Counted from the stretch's first letter, positions 1 through 10,318 are shown. The stretch: 64,000 nucleotides of DNA from Bacillota bacterium (GCA_023623175.1 JAMNXU010000010.1:84967-148966), one strand, 5' to 3'. Notes: generated by a model from the sequence alone, not told the origin. A program made the numbers and translations.

Positions 1-70
1 TCTCCCTGCCGTTTTTTCAGCATCAGCATGCAGGATTTACCGCCACGGGGCAATGTATTATAATAGTATC

Positions 71-95
71 GTTGTTTACGATGGTTGTAAATAAC
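71..95 (+). repeat. imperfect inverted repeat (gttgtttac-n7-gtaaataac) between a TATAAT (59-64) and murD
   Basis: direct reading; 8/9 bp arms. Confidence 0.4.
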
Positions 96-126
96 ATATA
101 AATCCATGATCCGGAGGATTGCATGA

Positions 127-1521
127 ATGAGCGCCAGGATTGAAGAATTCAAAAAATACATAAAAGACAGGAAAGTGGCGGTACTGGGAATAGGAATCAG
201 CAATGTTCCGCTGATTAAGTACCTGTATAACCTTGGAGTAGACATTACGGCCTTTGACAGGGCTGACCGCGACTGGCTCGAGCCGTCGCTCAGAAAACTC
301 GGGGATATTAACATAAAACTGTGCCTCGGCGAAAACTACCTCAGCAATCTGAAGGGTTTTGACGTAATATTCAGGACGCCGGGCATGAGATATGACATCC
401 CGGAAATCCAGGAAGAATGCAGAAGGGGAGCAGAGCTTACATCGGAGATGGAAGTGTTTTTCAGTCTTTGCCCGGCAGAAATAATTGCCGTTACCGGCAG
501 CGACGGAAAGACAACGACCACTACGCTGATCTACAAGATACTCATGGAGCAGGGATATAACTGCTGGCTCGGGGGAAACATCGGCATACCTCTTCTCAGC
601 CGGGTCGAAGAAATAGGCGAGCAGGACAAGGTGGTACTGGAACTGAGCAGCTTTCAGCTGCACACAATGAAGCAGAGCCCACACGTTGCCGTGATTACAA
701 ATTTGTCACCCAACCATCTTGATGTTCACAAGTCCATGCAGGAGTACGTGGACGCAAAGAAAAACATATTCTTGCACCAGCATCGCGACGACAGGCTTAT
801 TATAAACTACGACTGCGACCTGACGAGGGAATTTGCTGACGAAGCAAGGGGAGAAGTGAGGTTTTTCAGCAGGAGGAAGGAACTCGAAAATGGTGCCTTT
901 GTCCGCGACGGGAAAATTATATATAAAAAAGACGGAAAAGAAATTTACATAGCCGATACCGACGACATAATACTTCCGGGACTGCACAACCTCGAAAACT
1001 ACCTGGCGGCCACGGCGGCGACAATAGATTACGTGGAACCGCAGGCCATAAGGAAAATCGCTTCAACCTTTGAGGGAGTGGAACACAGGAATGAGTTTGT
1101 GCGCGAAGTAAACGGCGTCAGGTTCTACAATGACTCGATAGCATCAAGCCCGGCGAGGACCATTGCGGGACTGAATTCCTTCAACCAGAAAGTTATCCTC
1201 ATTGCAGGAGGGAAGGACAAAAAAATACCCTATGATCCGCTGGGCGAAGCCATACTGGACAAGGTTAAAACACTGATACTTATAGGCGCTACTGCGCCCC
1301 TGATTGAAAAGGCCCTGTACGATGCGGCTGCAAAAAGGAATGTGACCGTGGACATTCCCGTAATTCACTGCACCAGTTATGAGGAAGTGGTGAAAAAAGC
1401 GTACGAGAGCGCTTCGAAAGGCGATATAGTTTATTTTTCGCCAGCCAGCACAAGCTTTGACATGTTCAGAAATTTCGAGGAACGCGGCAACTTGTTCAAG
1501 GAACTGGTCATGAAGCTGTAA
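127..1521 (+). CDS. murD: UDP-N-acetylmuramoylalanine--D-glutamate ligase
   Basis: ORF 464 aa; Mur ligase ATP motif VTGSDGKTTTT, ELSSFQL, SPNHLDVH, HRNEFV, GGKDK; SD ggagg upstream. Confidence 0.95.
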   Translation: MSARIEEFKKYIKDRKVAVLGIGISNVPLIKYLYNLGVDITAFDRADRDWLEPSLRKLGDINIKLCLGENYLSNLKGFDVIFRTPGMRYDIPEIQEECRRGAELTSEMEVFFSLCPAEIIAVTGSDGKTTTTTLIYKILMEQGYNCWLGGNIGIPLLSRVEEIGEQDKVVLELSSFQLHTMKQSPHVAVITNLSPNHLDVHKSMQEYVDAKKNIFLHQHRDDRLIINYDCDLTREFADEARGEVRFFSRRKELENGAFVRDGKIIYKKDGKEIYIADTDDIILPGLHNLENYLAATAATIDYVEPQAIRKIASTFEGVEHRNEFVREVNGVRFYNDSIASSPARTIAGLNSFNQKVILIAGGKDKKIPYDPLGEAILDKVKTLILIGATAPLIEKALYDAAAKRNVTVDIPVIHCTSYEEVVKKAYESASKGDIVYFSPASTSFDMFRNFEERGNLFKELVMKL

Positions 1522-1530
1522 GAAGTAAAC

Positions 1531-1566
1531 AAAAACCTTGCGCATGGTAATCATCGCAAGGTTTTT
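1531..1566. terminator. bidirectional intrinsic terminator between convergent murD and oxidoreductase
   Basis: aaaaaccttgcg-n12-cgcaaggttttt, 12-bp perfect stem with A/T tails on both sides. Confidence 0.85.
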
Positions 1567-1610
1567 CAGTAATTAACGAAATTTTATCAGTGAAGCTTTT
1601 TATGGCTGCT

Positions 1611-2942
1611 TTACAGAGCAGATCCGCCCTGTTTCAGCAATGATCGCACTTCGACGCCGTCAATTTCCTGTATGGGCCTGTTCCGGTGCAGCGATAACCA
1701 GGAAGCGACTCCCGCGGCTTCTCCGAGCTGGTTCAGGTTTATCATTACCCTGAGCGCGCCGAAGGCTCCTTCATCAGCGTGGATCATTCTGCCCACGGCG
1801 ATGAAATTTACGCACTGTTCCTGTATGAGATTCTCAAAAGGCAGCTGGTAGTACTTGGTGCTCTCGCCGTAATAATTATGTTCGTCCCTCCAGCTTCCGA
1901 TGATGATTTTTTCGTTTTTGCCGTAATGGGTGGCCGTCGTTCCGTCCAGGTATTTGAAAGTAATGCCGTTATCGTGGCTGTGATGGATGTCTACGCGGTA
2001 TGTCCCGTTCAAAACGGCGCTTTCATACCTTTTACCCGTCAGCAGGGCTCTTTCGTTGGCCATGTATCTTGTTTTGTAATGAACCGTTTCCCTGATTCCG
2101 ATATGAGAACAGGTGTTGACAAGAGCGAATTTCCTGCCGCTGTACTTATTGAGCATCCTGACTATGGCGTCGGCCTGCCTTCTGCCTTCCATTTCGGCAT
2201 GGGTAAGGTCGTCGGCGCGGCTGCAGAGTACATTGTAGACGTGGGTGTCGGCTCTCAGCGTGATGTTGTCCAGCCCGGGCACTTCCGTGCTCCATCCCCA
2301 GTCATTGTCAACGCCGAATTCCTCACCGTGTTTTTCCACGAGATCGCCTAGGTTGATACCTGTCATGTCACCGAGCATGAAAAAACATGAGGTAGGCGGC
2401 TGGATGGATTTACCCACGTAGGAAGGCAGCCTGAGGTCCCTAGCGAGATCTCCGTCACCTGTGGCGTCTATGAAAAAATTCGCCTTTATGGCGCTTCTTC
2501 CGTCCTTGTTCTCAATGATGGCATGGGTAATCCTGTTGCCATCACAAGCCAGCGCTGAATAATAGGTATGAAGGTATGCCTTGATTTTGTGTTCTTTTAT
2601 AAGGTTGTCCAGTTCAACCTTTAAATTATTCGGGTTTAACTGGAAATTTCTCTTCGCTGTTTCTCTTACAGCATCGGTTTTTTTGAGCCTTTCTATTACT
2701 TCATGGGACAATCCCGCGATTATCTGGTTTTTTCCATCAACATCATAAAGGGAGTGCCATATGTTTACCAGCCCCGCGGTTGCAACGCCGCCGAAGCAGT
2801 TTTGCTTCTCCACGATGACAACCTTCAGACCGAGGCGCGCCGCCCTTACAGCAGCAAAAACTCCGGTGCAGCTTCCTCCGACCACGCAGAGGTCGGCTTC
2901 ATAACAAACGGGAATTCTCCTTGAAGGTTCAGTAATATACAT
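1611..2942 (-). CDS. FAD-dependent oxidoreductase (FAD_oxidored type)
   Basis: 443 aa; N-terminal dinucleotide-binding region DLCVVGGSCTGVFAAVRAARLGLKVVIVEKQ and GGVATAGLVNIW; DATGDGDLA. Confidence 0.85.
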   Translation of the reverse strand: MYITEPSRRIPVCYEADLCVVGGSCTGVFAAVRAARLGLKVVIVEKQNCFGGVATAGLVNIWHSLYDVDGKNQIIAGLSHEVIERLKKTDAVRETAKRNFQLNPNNLKVELDNLIKEHKIKAYLHTYYSALACDGNRITHAIIENKDGRSAIKANFFIDATGDGDLARDLRLPSYVGKSIQPPTSCFFMLGDMTGINLGDLVEKHGEEFGVDNDWGWSTEVPGLDNITLRADTHVYNVLCSRADDLTHAEMEGRRQADAIVRMLNKYSGRKFALVNTCSHIGIRETVHYKTRYMANERALLTGKRYESAVLNGTYRVDIHHSHDNGITFKYLDGTTATHYGKNEKIIIGSWRDEHNYYGESTKYYQLPFENLIQEQCVNFIAVGRMIHADEGAFGALRVMINLNQLGEAAGVASWLSLHRNRPIQEIDGVEVRSLLKQGGSAL

Positions 2943-3117
2943 TTCTTTTGCACCTTATGTAAAAATCTGACCAATCGCCCTTATAAAATTCTACCACAGC
3001 GAATGTACTTTCACCAATTTTACTTAAACAAATACCTTAACCGAACCGATTTCCTGAAAAATCATCAGACAAACAACACAGCCGCATTCGCTGAATATCC
3101 AACAAAAACTGAAATAA

Positions 3118-3146
3118 ACAAAGCGGACGTCCATGACGTCCGCTTT
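3118..3146 (-). terminator. intrinsic terminator downstream of tRNA pair
   Basis: - strand aaaagcggacg-tcatgga-cgtccgctttgttt hairpin. Confidence 0.7.
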
Positions 3147-3231
3147 TGGTGGGGAGAGATGGATTCGAACCATCGAAGTCAGCGACAACAGATTTACAGT
3201 CTGCCCCCTTTGGCCACTTGGGTATCTCCCC
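3147..3231 (-). tRNA. tRNA-Tyr (GTA), class II with long variable arm, encoded CCA
   Basis: reverse complement GGGGAGATACCCAAGTGGCCAAAGGGGGCAGACTGTAAATCTG...GGTTCGAATCCATCTCTCCCCACCA. Confidence 0.95.
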
Positions 3232-3240
3232 GTATTTTTA

Positions 3241-3317
3241 TGGTGGGCCTTCAGGGACTCGAACCCCGGACCAACCGGTTATGAGCCGGTTGCTCTAACC
3301 AACTGAGCTAAAGGCCC
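3241..3317 (-). tRNA. tRNA-Met (CAT, elongator type), encoded CCA
   Basis: reverse complement GGGCCTTTAGCTCAGTTGGTTAGAGCAACCGGCTCATAACCGGTTGGTCCGGGGTTCGAGTCCCTGAAGGCCCACCA. Confidence 0.92.
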
Positions 3318-3418
3318 TCGAAGTGACACGAATTAGTATACAAGAAAAAACTGAGTGAGTCAATAGAGAAATTTCATCTGCGCCGTGGCAATTTTTTTAG
3401 TTTCACGGCATGAATTTT

Positions 3419-3447
3419 TTTACAAACCATGTCGGCTTTGCTATAAT
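3419..3447 (+). promoter_or_regulatory. sigma-A-type promoter upstream of M42 operon
   Basis: TTTACA-17 nt-TATAAT. Confidence 0.6.
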
Positions 3448-3575
3448 TAAGTTGTTGTTCAGGAATAATTAAATGCGTATATGCAACATTAATTTTAAAA
3501 AGACACGCACCATTGGCTGATAAGTGCCGCTTATTTATTGCATATGCGTATCACTGCTTAACGGGAGTGTTTTCC

Positions 3576-4652
3576 ATGGAAATAAAAGAAGCTTTGAAAG
3601 AACTGGGCTGCATAAATGCGATCACGGGGTTTGAAAAATGTGCGTCTGAGAAAATAAGGCAATTGTTTGAATCCCGTGGAATACCTGCAAAAGTCGATCC
3701 TTTTTTTAATGTTGTCGGCCGTTTGAAAGGACGGGGTGAACCGAGGAGAAAAATCCTCGTAACAGCCCACTATGATGAAATCGGTCTGTTGGTCAAAAGC
3801 ATAGACGAAAGGGGATTTATATATTTCACCAACGTCGGGGGAATAGATTCGAGGATTTTGCCCGCACAGGAAGTTATTGTTCATGGCAGAAAAGACATAC
3901 CGGGAGTGATAGGAGCCAAGCCGCCCCACCTTATGGAAGCCGATGAAGCGGACAAGGCTCTCAGGATGAAGGATTTGACCATTGACACGGGACTTGATGC
4001 CGAAGAAGTGAAAAAATACGTTTCCGTGGGAGATCCCATATCCATTAAATCAGAAATGATCAGCCTGTCCGGTGGGAAATTTTCTTCAAAAGCCCTGGAC
4101 AACAGGGCCGGGGTAGCAACATTGCTGCAGCTGGCGGCAGAGTTGAAGGGATACGATCATTGCTGCGATATCTACCTTTGTGCCACGGTACAGGAGGAAA
4201 CCGGCGCAGCAGGAGCGGTGAACCTCGCATATAACGTCGAACCCGATTTATCCGTTGTAGTTGACGTGTGCCACGGCGACATGCCCGGCGTTGAAAAAGA
4301 AGTGGCTTTTCCGCTGGGAAAAGGTCCTGCTATAGGCGTCGGACCGATTTTAAACCCGGAAATGACAGAATTGATGATCAGCGTGGCAAAAGAGGAAAAT
4401 ATACCGTACCAGGTCGATGTGGAACCACGAACAACGGGCACCGAAGCCTGGGTGACACAGGTTTCAAAAATGGGAATACCCACCGTACTGGTTTCAATTC
4501 CCCTGAGATATATGCATACTCCGATAGAAACACTGGATGCCGGTGATGTAAAAGCTGCCGCAAAACTGCTGGCAAGGTTTTTCACAGCCGTTGACCGGTG
4601 CTGGAACTGCCCCGAAAAGCCTTTGGAGTTGGGCCGGCTGGAGGTGAAATAA
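3576..4652 (+). CDS. M42 family metallopeptidase (aminopeptidase), copy 1
   Basis: TAHYDEIGLLV, ALDNRAGVATLL, VQEETGAAGA, TEAWVTQ, RYMHTPIE; start at internal ATG 3576 preferred over ORF start 3513. Confidence 0.9.
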   Translation: MEIKEALKELGCINAITGFEKCASEKIRQLFESRGIPAKVDPFFNVVGRLKGRGEPRRKILVTAHYDEIGLLVKSIDERGFIYFTNVGGIDSRILPAQEVIVHGRKDIPGVIGAKPPHLMEADEADKALRMKDLTIDTGLDAEEVKKYVSVGDPISIKSEMISLSGGKFSSKALDNRAGVATLLQLAAELKGYDHCCDIYLCATVQEETGAAGAVNLAYNVEPDLSVVVDVCHGDMPGVEKEVAFPLGKGPAIGVGPILNPEMTELMISVAKEENIPYQVDVEPRTTGTEAWVTQVSKMGIPTVLVSIPLRYMHTPIETLDAGDVKAAAKLLARFFTAVDRCWNCPEKPLELGRLEVK

Positions 4653-4657
4653 CGCTT

Positions 4658-5725
4658 ATGAACAATGAATTTGCTTTCTTAAAGGATCTTGTTTCCTTAT
4701 ACGGAGTTTCTGGCAACGAGGGCGAAGTGAGGGAATACGTTAAAAAACAGGCACAGCCCCTTGCCGACGAAATAACTGTCGATGCCCTTGGCAATCTTAT
4801 TGCATTTAAAAAAGGAAGGCGGCCGGGCAAAAAAATAATGCTCGCAGCCCACATGGATGAAGTCGGATTCATTATCACGGGGCACTCAGACAACGGAACA
4901 CTGAAGTTTGCGACTGTCGGCGGGATCGACGACAGGATACTGCCGGGGAAAAAGGTACTGGTGGGAAAGAAGGCCCTGCCAGGCGTCATCGGTTTCAAAC
5001 CGGTTCACCTCGTTGAAAAGGAAGAGGCGAATAAGGTCGTAAAGATTAAAAACCTTTACATAGACATCGGCGCCGACAGCAAAAACGACGCGGAAAAGCT
5101 TGTGCAGCGCGGAGAGTATGCCTGCTTTACGGGCGAATATGCTGAAATGGGCAACTGCATCAAGGCCAGGGCCCTGGATAACCGCGCAGGATGCGCTCTG
5201 CTGCTGGAAATCCTGAAAAACAGGTACGACTTCGATTTGTACTGCTGCTTTACCGTCCAGGAAGAAGTGGGACTGAGGGGAGCACAGGCAGCTTCCTGGA
5301 GGATAGCGCCCGATCTGGCTATAATCGTCGAGACTACAACATGCGGAGATGTAGCGGGCGTCGAAAAACACGAATATTCCACGGAACTCGGAAAAGGTCC
5401 TGCGCTGACGGTCATGGACCGAACGACCATCTCGGACAGGGGCCTCGTCGAGTTTATCCGTAATGTCGCGGAGCGGGAAAATATCCTGTTCCAGTTCAAG
5501 AAAGGTGCTGCCGGCGGAAATGACGCAGGCGCTGTCCAGCGGTCGCGCAGCGGCGTAAAGGTTGCATCGGTTTCCGTTCCGTGCAGGTATATTCATTCGC
5601 CGGTAAACATGATGCACCGCGAAGATTTCATGAATTGCAAAAAACTTCTCGAAGCTGTTTTAAGCAGGATCGACAGAGAGCCGGAAGTATTTGGAAAATT
5701 CATTAACGGAGGAATGGGATTATGA
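4658..5725 (+). CDS. M42 family metallopeptidase (aminopeptidase), copy 2
   Basis: LAAHMDEVGFI, ALDNRAGCALLLE, VQEEVGLRGAQ, GGNDAGAVQ, RYIHSPVNM. Confidence 0.92.
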   Translation: MNNEFAFLKDLVSLYGVSGNEGEVREYVKKQAQPLADEITVDALGNLIAFKKGRRPGKKIMLAAHMDEVGFIITGHSDNGTLKFATVGGIDDRILPGKKVLVGKKALPGVIGFKPVHLVEKEEANKVVKIKNLYIDIGADSKNDAEKLVQRGEYACFTGEYAEMGNCIKARALDNRAGCALLLEILKNRYDFDLYCCFTVQEEVGLRGAQAASWRIAPDLAIIVETTTCGDVAGVEKHEYSTELGKGPALTVMDRTTISDRGLVEFIRNVAERENILFQFKKGAAGGNDAGAVQRSRSGVKVASVSVPCRYIHSPVNMMHREDFMNCKKLLEAVLSRIDREPEVFGKFINGGMGL

Positions 5726-6705
5726 TAAGTCTGTTGGAAAAACTTACGCAGGCATTCGGGGTTTCTGGCAACGAAGAACAGGTGAGAGATCTTATATGCA
5801 ATGAAATAAAGGATTACGTTGATTCGTACCATGTGGATGCGCTGGGAAACCTGATAGCGGTGAAAAAAGGCAGCGGAAGGAAGATCATGCTCGCGGCCCA
5901 TATGGACGAAATAGGCGTAATGGCTACACACATCGATGATAAGGGATTTATCCGGTTTACGAATATAGGCGGCATATCGCCCCATATTTTCGTCGGACAA
6001 AAGGTGCGATTTGCCAACGGCACCTGTGGAGCGATCTTTTACGAAGAAAAGGACGCAGACATGAAAAATCTTAAATTTTCGAAAATGTATATAGATATAG
6101 GCGCTTCATCACGTGCAGAGGCTGAAAAGAAAGTCAAAACGGGCGATACTGCGTGCTTTTTGAGCAATTTGACCGTACAGGGCGAGTTTGCATACTCAAA
6201 GGCCATGGATGACCGATGCGGATGTGCCGTCCTCGTGGAACTGATCAGGAACCTGTCCCAGACAAGCAATGAACTGTATTTTGTATTTACCGTCCAGGAA
6301 GAAGTTGGACTTCGCGGAGCAAGAACAGCTGCTTTCCAGATTGTGCCCGACATTGCCATAGCTGTTGATATCACGCGCACCGGTGACACTCCCGAGGCAG
6401 AACTGATGGAAGTTCAGTGCGGAAAGGGTCCCGCGGTTAAAATAAAGGACAGTAATATAATTGCCCATCCCGAAGTTAAAAGGCTGCTTGCAGATTGCGC
6501 CGGGAAAAACAATATCCCGTTCCAGTACGAAGTTCTTGAAAGGGGAGGCACCGACGCCGGCGCCATCCATATAACCGCAGGCGGGATACCGAGCGGAGCG
6601 CTGTCCATACCATGCCGATACATCCATTCTCCCGTCGAATGCATAAGTCTCAGGGACCTGGAGAATGCCGTGAAAATTCTGAGGGAGGCAGTAAAACAGG
6701 CTTAA
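5722..6705 (+). CDS. M42 family metallopeptidase (aminopeptidase), copy 3
   Basis: LAAHMDEIGVM, AMDDRCGCAVLVE, VQEEVGLRGAR, GGTDAGAIH, RYIHSPVE; ATGA overlap with copy 2. Confidence 0.92.
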   Translation: MISLLEKLTQAFGVSGNEEQVRDLICNEIKDYVDSYHVDALGNLIAVKKGSGRKIMLAAHMDEIGVMATHIDDKGFIRFTNIGGISPHIFVGQKVRFANGTCGAIFYEEKDADMKNLKFSKMYIDIGASSRAEAEKKVKTGDTACFLSNLTVQGEFAYSKAMDDRCGCAVLVELIRNLSQTSNELYFVFTVQEEVGLRGARTAAFQIVPDIAIAVDITRTGDTPEAELMEVQCGKGPAVKIKDSNIIAHPEVKRLLADCAGKNNIPFQYEVLERGGTDAGAIHITAGGIPSGALSIPCRYIHSPVECISLRDLENAVKILREAVKQA

Positions 6706-6750
6706 AAGGGCATTTCGAAATAAAAAAGGTAAAAAACAATATTAATAAAA

Positions 6751-6785
6751 AAAAGAAGGAGCAAAATTCCTTCTTTATTTTTTTG
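6751..6785 (+). terminator. intrinsic terminator after M42 cluster
   Basis: aaagaagga-gcaaaa-ttccttctttatttttt. Confidence 0.75.
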
Positions 6786-6890
6786 CCGCGTTGTATTATA
6801 ATTAAGACTAATTTATGTACGCCATCAGCATTTCGGCAGGACAGCAGTATGGCAGTGCTTGTTTAACAAATCAAAAGGTATTACGGAAGG

Positions 6891-8402
6891 ATGGTAGGTA
6901 TGTTTTTAAAGTATGCTTTTCTTTTGCTATTCGTATTATTAATGGTTTCCGTAGGTGTTTACAGCCGTAAAAAAATCAAAAATGTGCAGGACTTTTTCCT
7001 CGGAGGCAGGAAAATGGGTCCGTGGCTTTCTTCGTTTGCCTACGGCACGACTTATTTTTCAGCGGTGATTTTTGTCGGATATGCCGGAAAAACAGGCTGG
7101 GGTTTTGGTCTTTCCGGAACATGGGTGGGCATCGGCAACGCCGTTATTGGAAGCCTTTTGGCCTGGCTTATACTGGCCCGGCGTACGCGCAGTATAACCC
7201 ACGAGCTCGGCGCTTCGACAATGCCCGAGTTTTTTGAGAAGCGCTACAACAGCAAGGCCATGAAAATAGTAACCGCACTGATTATCTTCATTTTCCTTGT
7301 GCCGTACTCCGCATCGGTGTACCAGGGTCTGAGCTATATCTTCGAGCAGGCTTTCGGAATTCCCTTTATTTACTGCATGATGGCTATGGCGCTGCTTACG
7401 GGTATATACCTCATTCTGGGCGGATACATTGCGACGGCCATAAATGATTTCATCCAGGGAATTGTAATGCTTGCCGGCATGGCGATCCTGCTGGCTTCCA
7501 TTATAAGCCACCCAAAGGTGGGTGGACTTGCTGAAGGCGTCAGAAGACTGTCGGAAATACCCGGAGAGGGTTCGGGACTGGTATCGCCTTTTGGCCCCAA
7601 TCCCGCTGCGCTGTTGTCGCTGGTTTTGCTGACAAGTCTCGGCACATGGGGGCTTCCCCAGATGCTGCATAAGTTTTATGCAATTAAGGATGACGATGCC
7701 GTGAAAAGAGGCACGGTCATTTCCACTGTTTTCGCGCTAATTATCGCCGGTGGCGCTTACTTTATGGGAGCGTTCGGAAGGCTGTTCCTTGACAATACGC
7801 TGCCTGAAGTAAACGGAAGAGTCAATTTTGACCTGATAGTGCCCAGGATGCTGGACATGGCGCTGCCTGACGCACTCATGGGACTGGTTATAGTACTGGT
7901 CCTGTCGGCATCAATGTCAACGCTGTCTTCCATTGTGCTGGTCTCGAGCTCTGCCATAGCAATGGACCTTGTCAAGGGATATATAGCGCCCAATATGAAA
8001 AAGGAAAATGTGATGGTTTTGATGAGGGCGCTCTGCTGCATTTTCGTAGTACTTTCCTTCCTGGTTGCCGTTACGCCCAATGCGATACTGACGCTGATGT
8101 CCTTTTCATGGGGGACAATAGCCGGAGCATTCCTCGCGCCGTTCCTTTTCGGACTTTACTGGAAAGGTACCACCAAAGCCGGCGCCTGGGCTGGATTTGT
8201 TACCGGCCTTGCCTGCTCGCTGGGCGGCACGCTTTATTACGGCATGGATGCCAGCCGCGCGCCTGCCATCGGGGCGGTAGCCATGCTTATGTCGCTTGTC
8301 GCGGTACCTGCCGTGAGTCTGCTTACCCGGAAAAGCTTGAGCCGGGTTCACGACTCGCTTCCCAAAACTCTTGTGTCCGACGAGGCTGCGACAAAGCTTT
8401 GA
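6891..8402 (+). CDS. sodium:solute symporter family protein (SSS)
   Basis: 503 aa multi-TM; N-terminal FFLGGRKMGPWLSSFAYGTTYFSAVIFVGYAGKTGWGFG typical of the SSS family. Confidence 0.9.
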   Translation: MVGMFLKYAFLLLFVLLMVSVGVYSRKKIKNVQDFFLGGRKMGPWLSSFAYGTTYFSAVIFVGYAGKTGWGFGLSGTWVGIGNAVIGSLLAWLILARRTRSITHELGASTMPEFFEKRYNSKAMKIVTALIIFIFLVPYSASVYQGLSYIFEQAFGIPFIYCMMAMALLTGIYLILGGYIATAINDFIQGIVMLAGMAILLASIISHPKVGGLAEGVRRLSEIPGEGSGLVSPFGPNPAALLSLVLLTSLGTWGLPQMLHKFYAIKDDDAVKRGTVISTVFALIIAGGAYFMGAFGRLFLDNTLPEVNGRVNFDLIVPRMLDMALPDALMGLVIVLVLSASMSTLSSIVLVSSSAIAMDLVKGYIAPNMKKENVMVLMRALCCIFVVLSFLVAVTPNAILTLMSFSWGTIAGAFLAPFLFGLYWKGTTKAGAWAGFVTGLACSLGGTLYYGMDASRAPAIGAVAMLMSLVAVPAVSLLTRKSLSRVHDSLPKTLVSDEAATKL

Positions 8403-8599
8403 TTATGACGATACCTTTAAGACTGACGCATTTGAAACTGAAAAAAATACAAAGAATTCGAAACTGAGAATATGATACCGAGCATATGAGAAAGAGCAGC
8501 ACATGGTTTGGGCAGGTTGCAATATGCAGCGAAGTTGTATAGTATGCAGAAAATGCTTTAAAAATACACTAATATTTGCAGTTTGGAGGTCAAAAGAGA

Positions 8600-10318
8600 A
8601 TGAAACTTCTTATGCTTGGGAATGAAGCTGTCGCCAGGGGAGCCTATGAAGCCGGAGCGACGGTTGCCACAGCTTATCCCGGCACGCCAAGTACCGAGAT
8701 AACCGAGGAACTGGCCAAATATGACGATATTTACTCGGAATGGTCGCCTGCAGGCGCTTCCATTGCGGGAGCAAGGGCAATTTGCTCCATGAAGCATGTA
8801 GGGTTGAACGTTGCAGCGGATCCGCTTTTCACGCTGTCCTATACGGGAGTGAACGGAGGGCTCGTGATTGCGGTCGCCGACGATCCCGGGATGCACAGTT
8901 CCCAGAATGAACAGGACAGCAGGTTTTATGCGCGGGCTTCAATGGTTCCGATGCTTGAACCTTCGGACAGCCAGGAATGCAGGGATTTTACCATGGCAGC
9001 GTTTGAAATAAGCGAAAAATTTGACTGTCCAGTCATCCTGCGCCTGTCCACGAGGGTGTCCCATTCCCGAAGCATTGTTGAAACAGGCGAGAAGAAAGAA
9101 TATGTCATAAAGGAATATGTAAAAAACGCGGACAAATATGTAATGATGCCCGCCATGGCAAGAAAAAGGCATGTTGAACTGGAAAAAAGGATGCAGCGGC
9201 TTAAGGAGTTTTCCAACGAATGCAGCCTGAACAGGATTGAATGGGGCAGCCGGAAAATCGGCGTTATTACTTCGGGTATAGCTTACCAGTATTCCAGGGA
9301 AGTTTTCGGGGATGTATCATACCTTAAGCTGGGCATGGTATATCCCCTGCCTGACAGGCTCATCAGGGAGTTTGCCTCCCAGGTGGAGAAACTATATGTG
9401 ATCGAAGAACTGGAACCCTTCATTGAACAGCATGTAAGATCCCTGGGAATTGAAGCCGTCGGAAAGGATCTGCTTCCGAGTACCGGTGAGTACAGCGTGT
9501 GGCTGCTTAAGGAGAGGATTTTAGGTGAAAAGCCAGGGCCGGGAGCGAAAATAGAAGAAAACGTTCCTGTGCGGCCTCCAGTCATGTGCCCCGGTTGTCC
9601 TCACAGAGGTATGTTTTATGTTTTGAAAAAACTTAAGCTCACCGTATCCGGGGATATCGGCTGTTATACCCTTGGAGCGCTTCCTCCGATACAGTCCGTG
9701 GATACCTGCATTTGCATGGGCGCGAGCGTAGGCGCTGCCCACGGCATGGAAAAAGCCAGGGGAAGGGATTTCGGCAGGAAAACAGTGGCGATTATTGGGG
9801 ATTCCACCTTCATACATTCAGGAATAACAGGCCTGATTGACATTGTTTACAATAAAGGAAACTCTACCGTTATAATACTCGATAACGCGATAACAGGGAT
9901 GACAGGACATCAGGACAATCCGACCACGGGATTTACCATCAAAGGAGAGGTTACGAAGCGCGTTGATCTTGAAAAACTGGCATACGCGATCGGAGTTGAA
10001 AGAGTCAGGGTGGTTGATCCGTTTGACATAGCTGAGTTTGAAAAAACCGTGAGAGAAGAAGTCAGCGCCGATGAACCGTCGGTCATAATATCACGCCGCC
10101 CCTGCGCTCTTTTAAAATACGTCAGGCATGAAGGACCCCTGAAAATAAATCCCGAACGCTGTAAAAAATGCAGGATGTGTCTTTCCATAGCCTGTCCTTC
10201 CATAGTTGACATGGGAACCCATATTGAAATCAATGACGCATTGTGCGTAGGATGCGGACTCTGCACAAAAGTATGCAGGTTCGACGCCATTGAAAGGGAT
10301 GGTGAAAACCGTGAGTAA
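8600..10318 (+). CDS. iorA: indolepyruvate ferredoxin oxidoreductase, alpha subunit
   Basis: TAYPGTPSTEITE, TPP-binding GDIGCYTLG / GDSTFIHSG, C-terminal 2x[4Fe-4S] CKKCRMCLSIACP / CVGCGLCTKVC. Confidence 0.93.
   Translation: MKLLMLGNEAVARGAYEAGATVATAYPGTPSTEITEELAKYDDIYSEWSPAGASIAGARAICSMKHVGLNVAADPLFTLSYTGVNGGLVIAVADDPGMHSSQNEQDSRFYARASMVPMLEPSDSQECRDFTMAAFEISEKFDCPVILRLSTRVSHSRSIVETGEKKEYVIKEYVKNADKYVMMPAMARKRHVELEKRMQRLKEFSNECSLNRIEWGSRKIGVITSGIAYQYSREVFGDVSYLKLGMVYPLPDRLIREFASQVEKLYVIEELEPFIEQHVRSLGIEAVGKDLLPSTGEYSVWLLKERILGEKPGPGAKIEENVPVRPPVMCPGCPHRGMFYVLKKLKLTVSGDIGCYTLGALPPIQSVDTCICMGASVGAAHGMEKARGRDFGRKTVAIIGDSTFIHSGITGLIDIVYNKGNSTVIILDNAITGMTGHQDNPTTGFTIKGEVTKRVDLEKLAYAIGVERVRVVDPFDIAEFEKTVREEVSADEPSVIISRRPCALLKYVRHEGPLKINPERCKKCRMCLSIACPSIVDMGTHIEINDALCVGCGLCTKVCRFDAIERDGENRE

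Noticed and set aside
3003-3284. 93-aa + strand ORF (…GEMDSNHRSQRQQIYSLPPLATWVSPRIFMVGLQGLEPRTNRL)
   Set aside because: It is the antisense translation of the tRNA-Tyr and tRNA-Met genes; this peptide style is a well-known false ORF.
4886-5617. 243-aa - strand ORF opposite M42 peptidase copy 2
   Set aside because: Antisense shadow; the sense frame has all M42 motifs.
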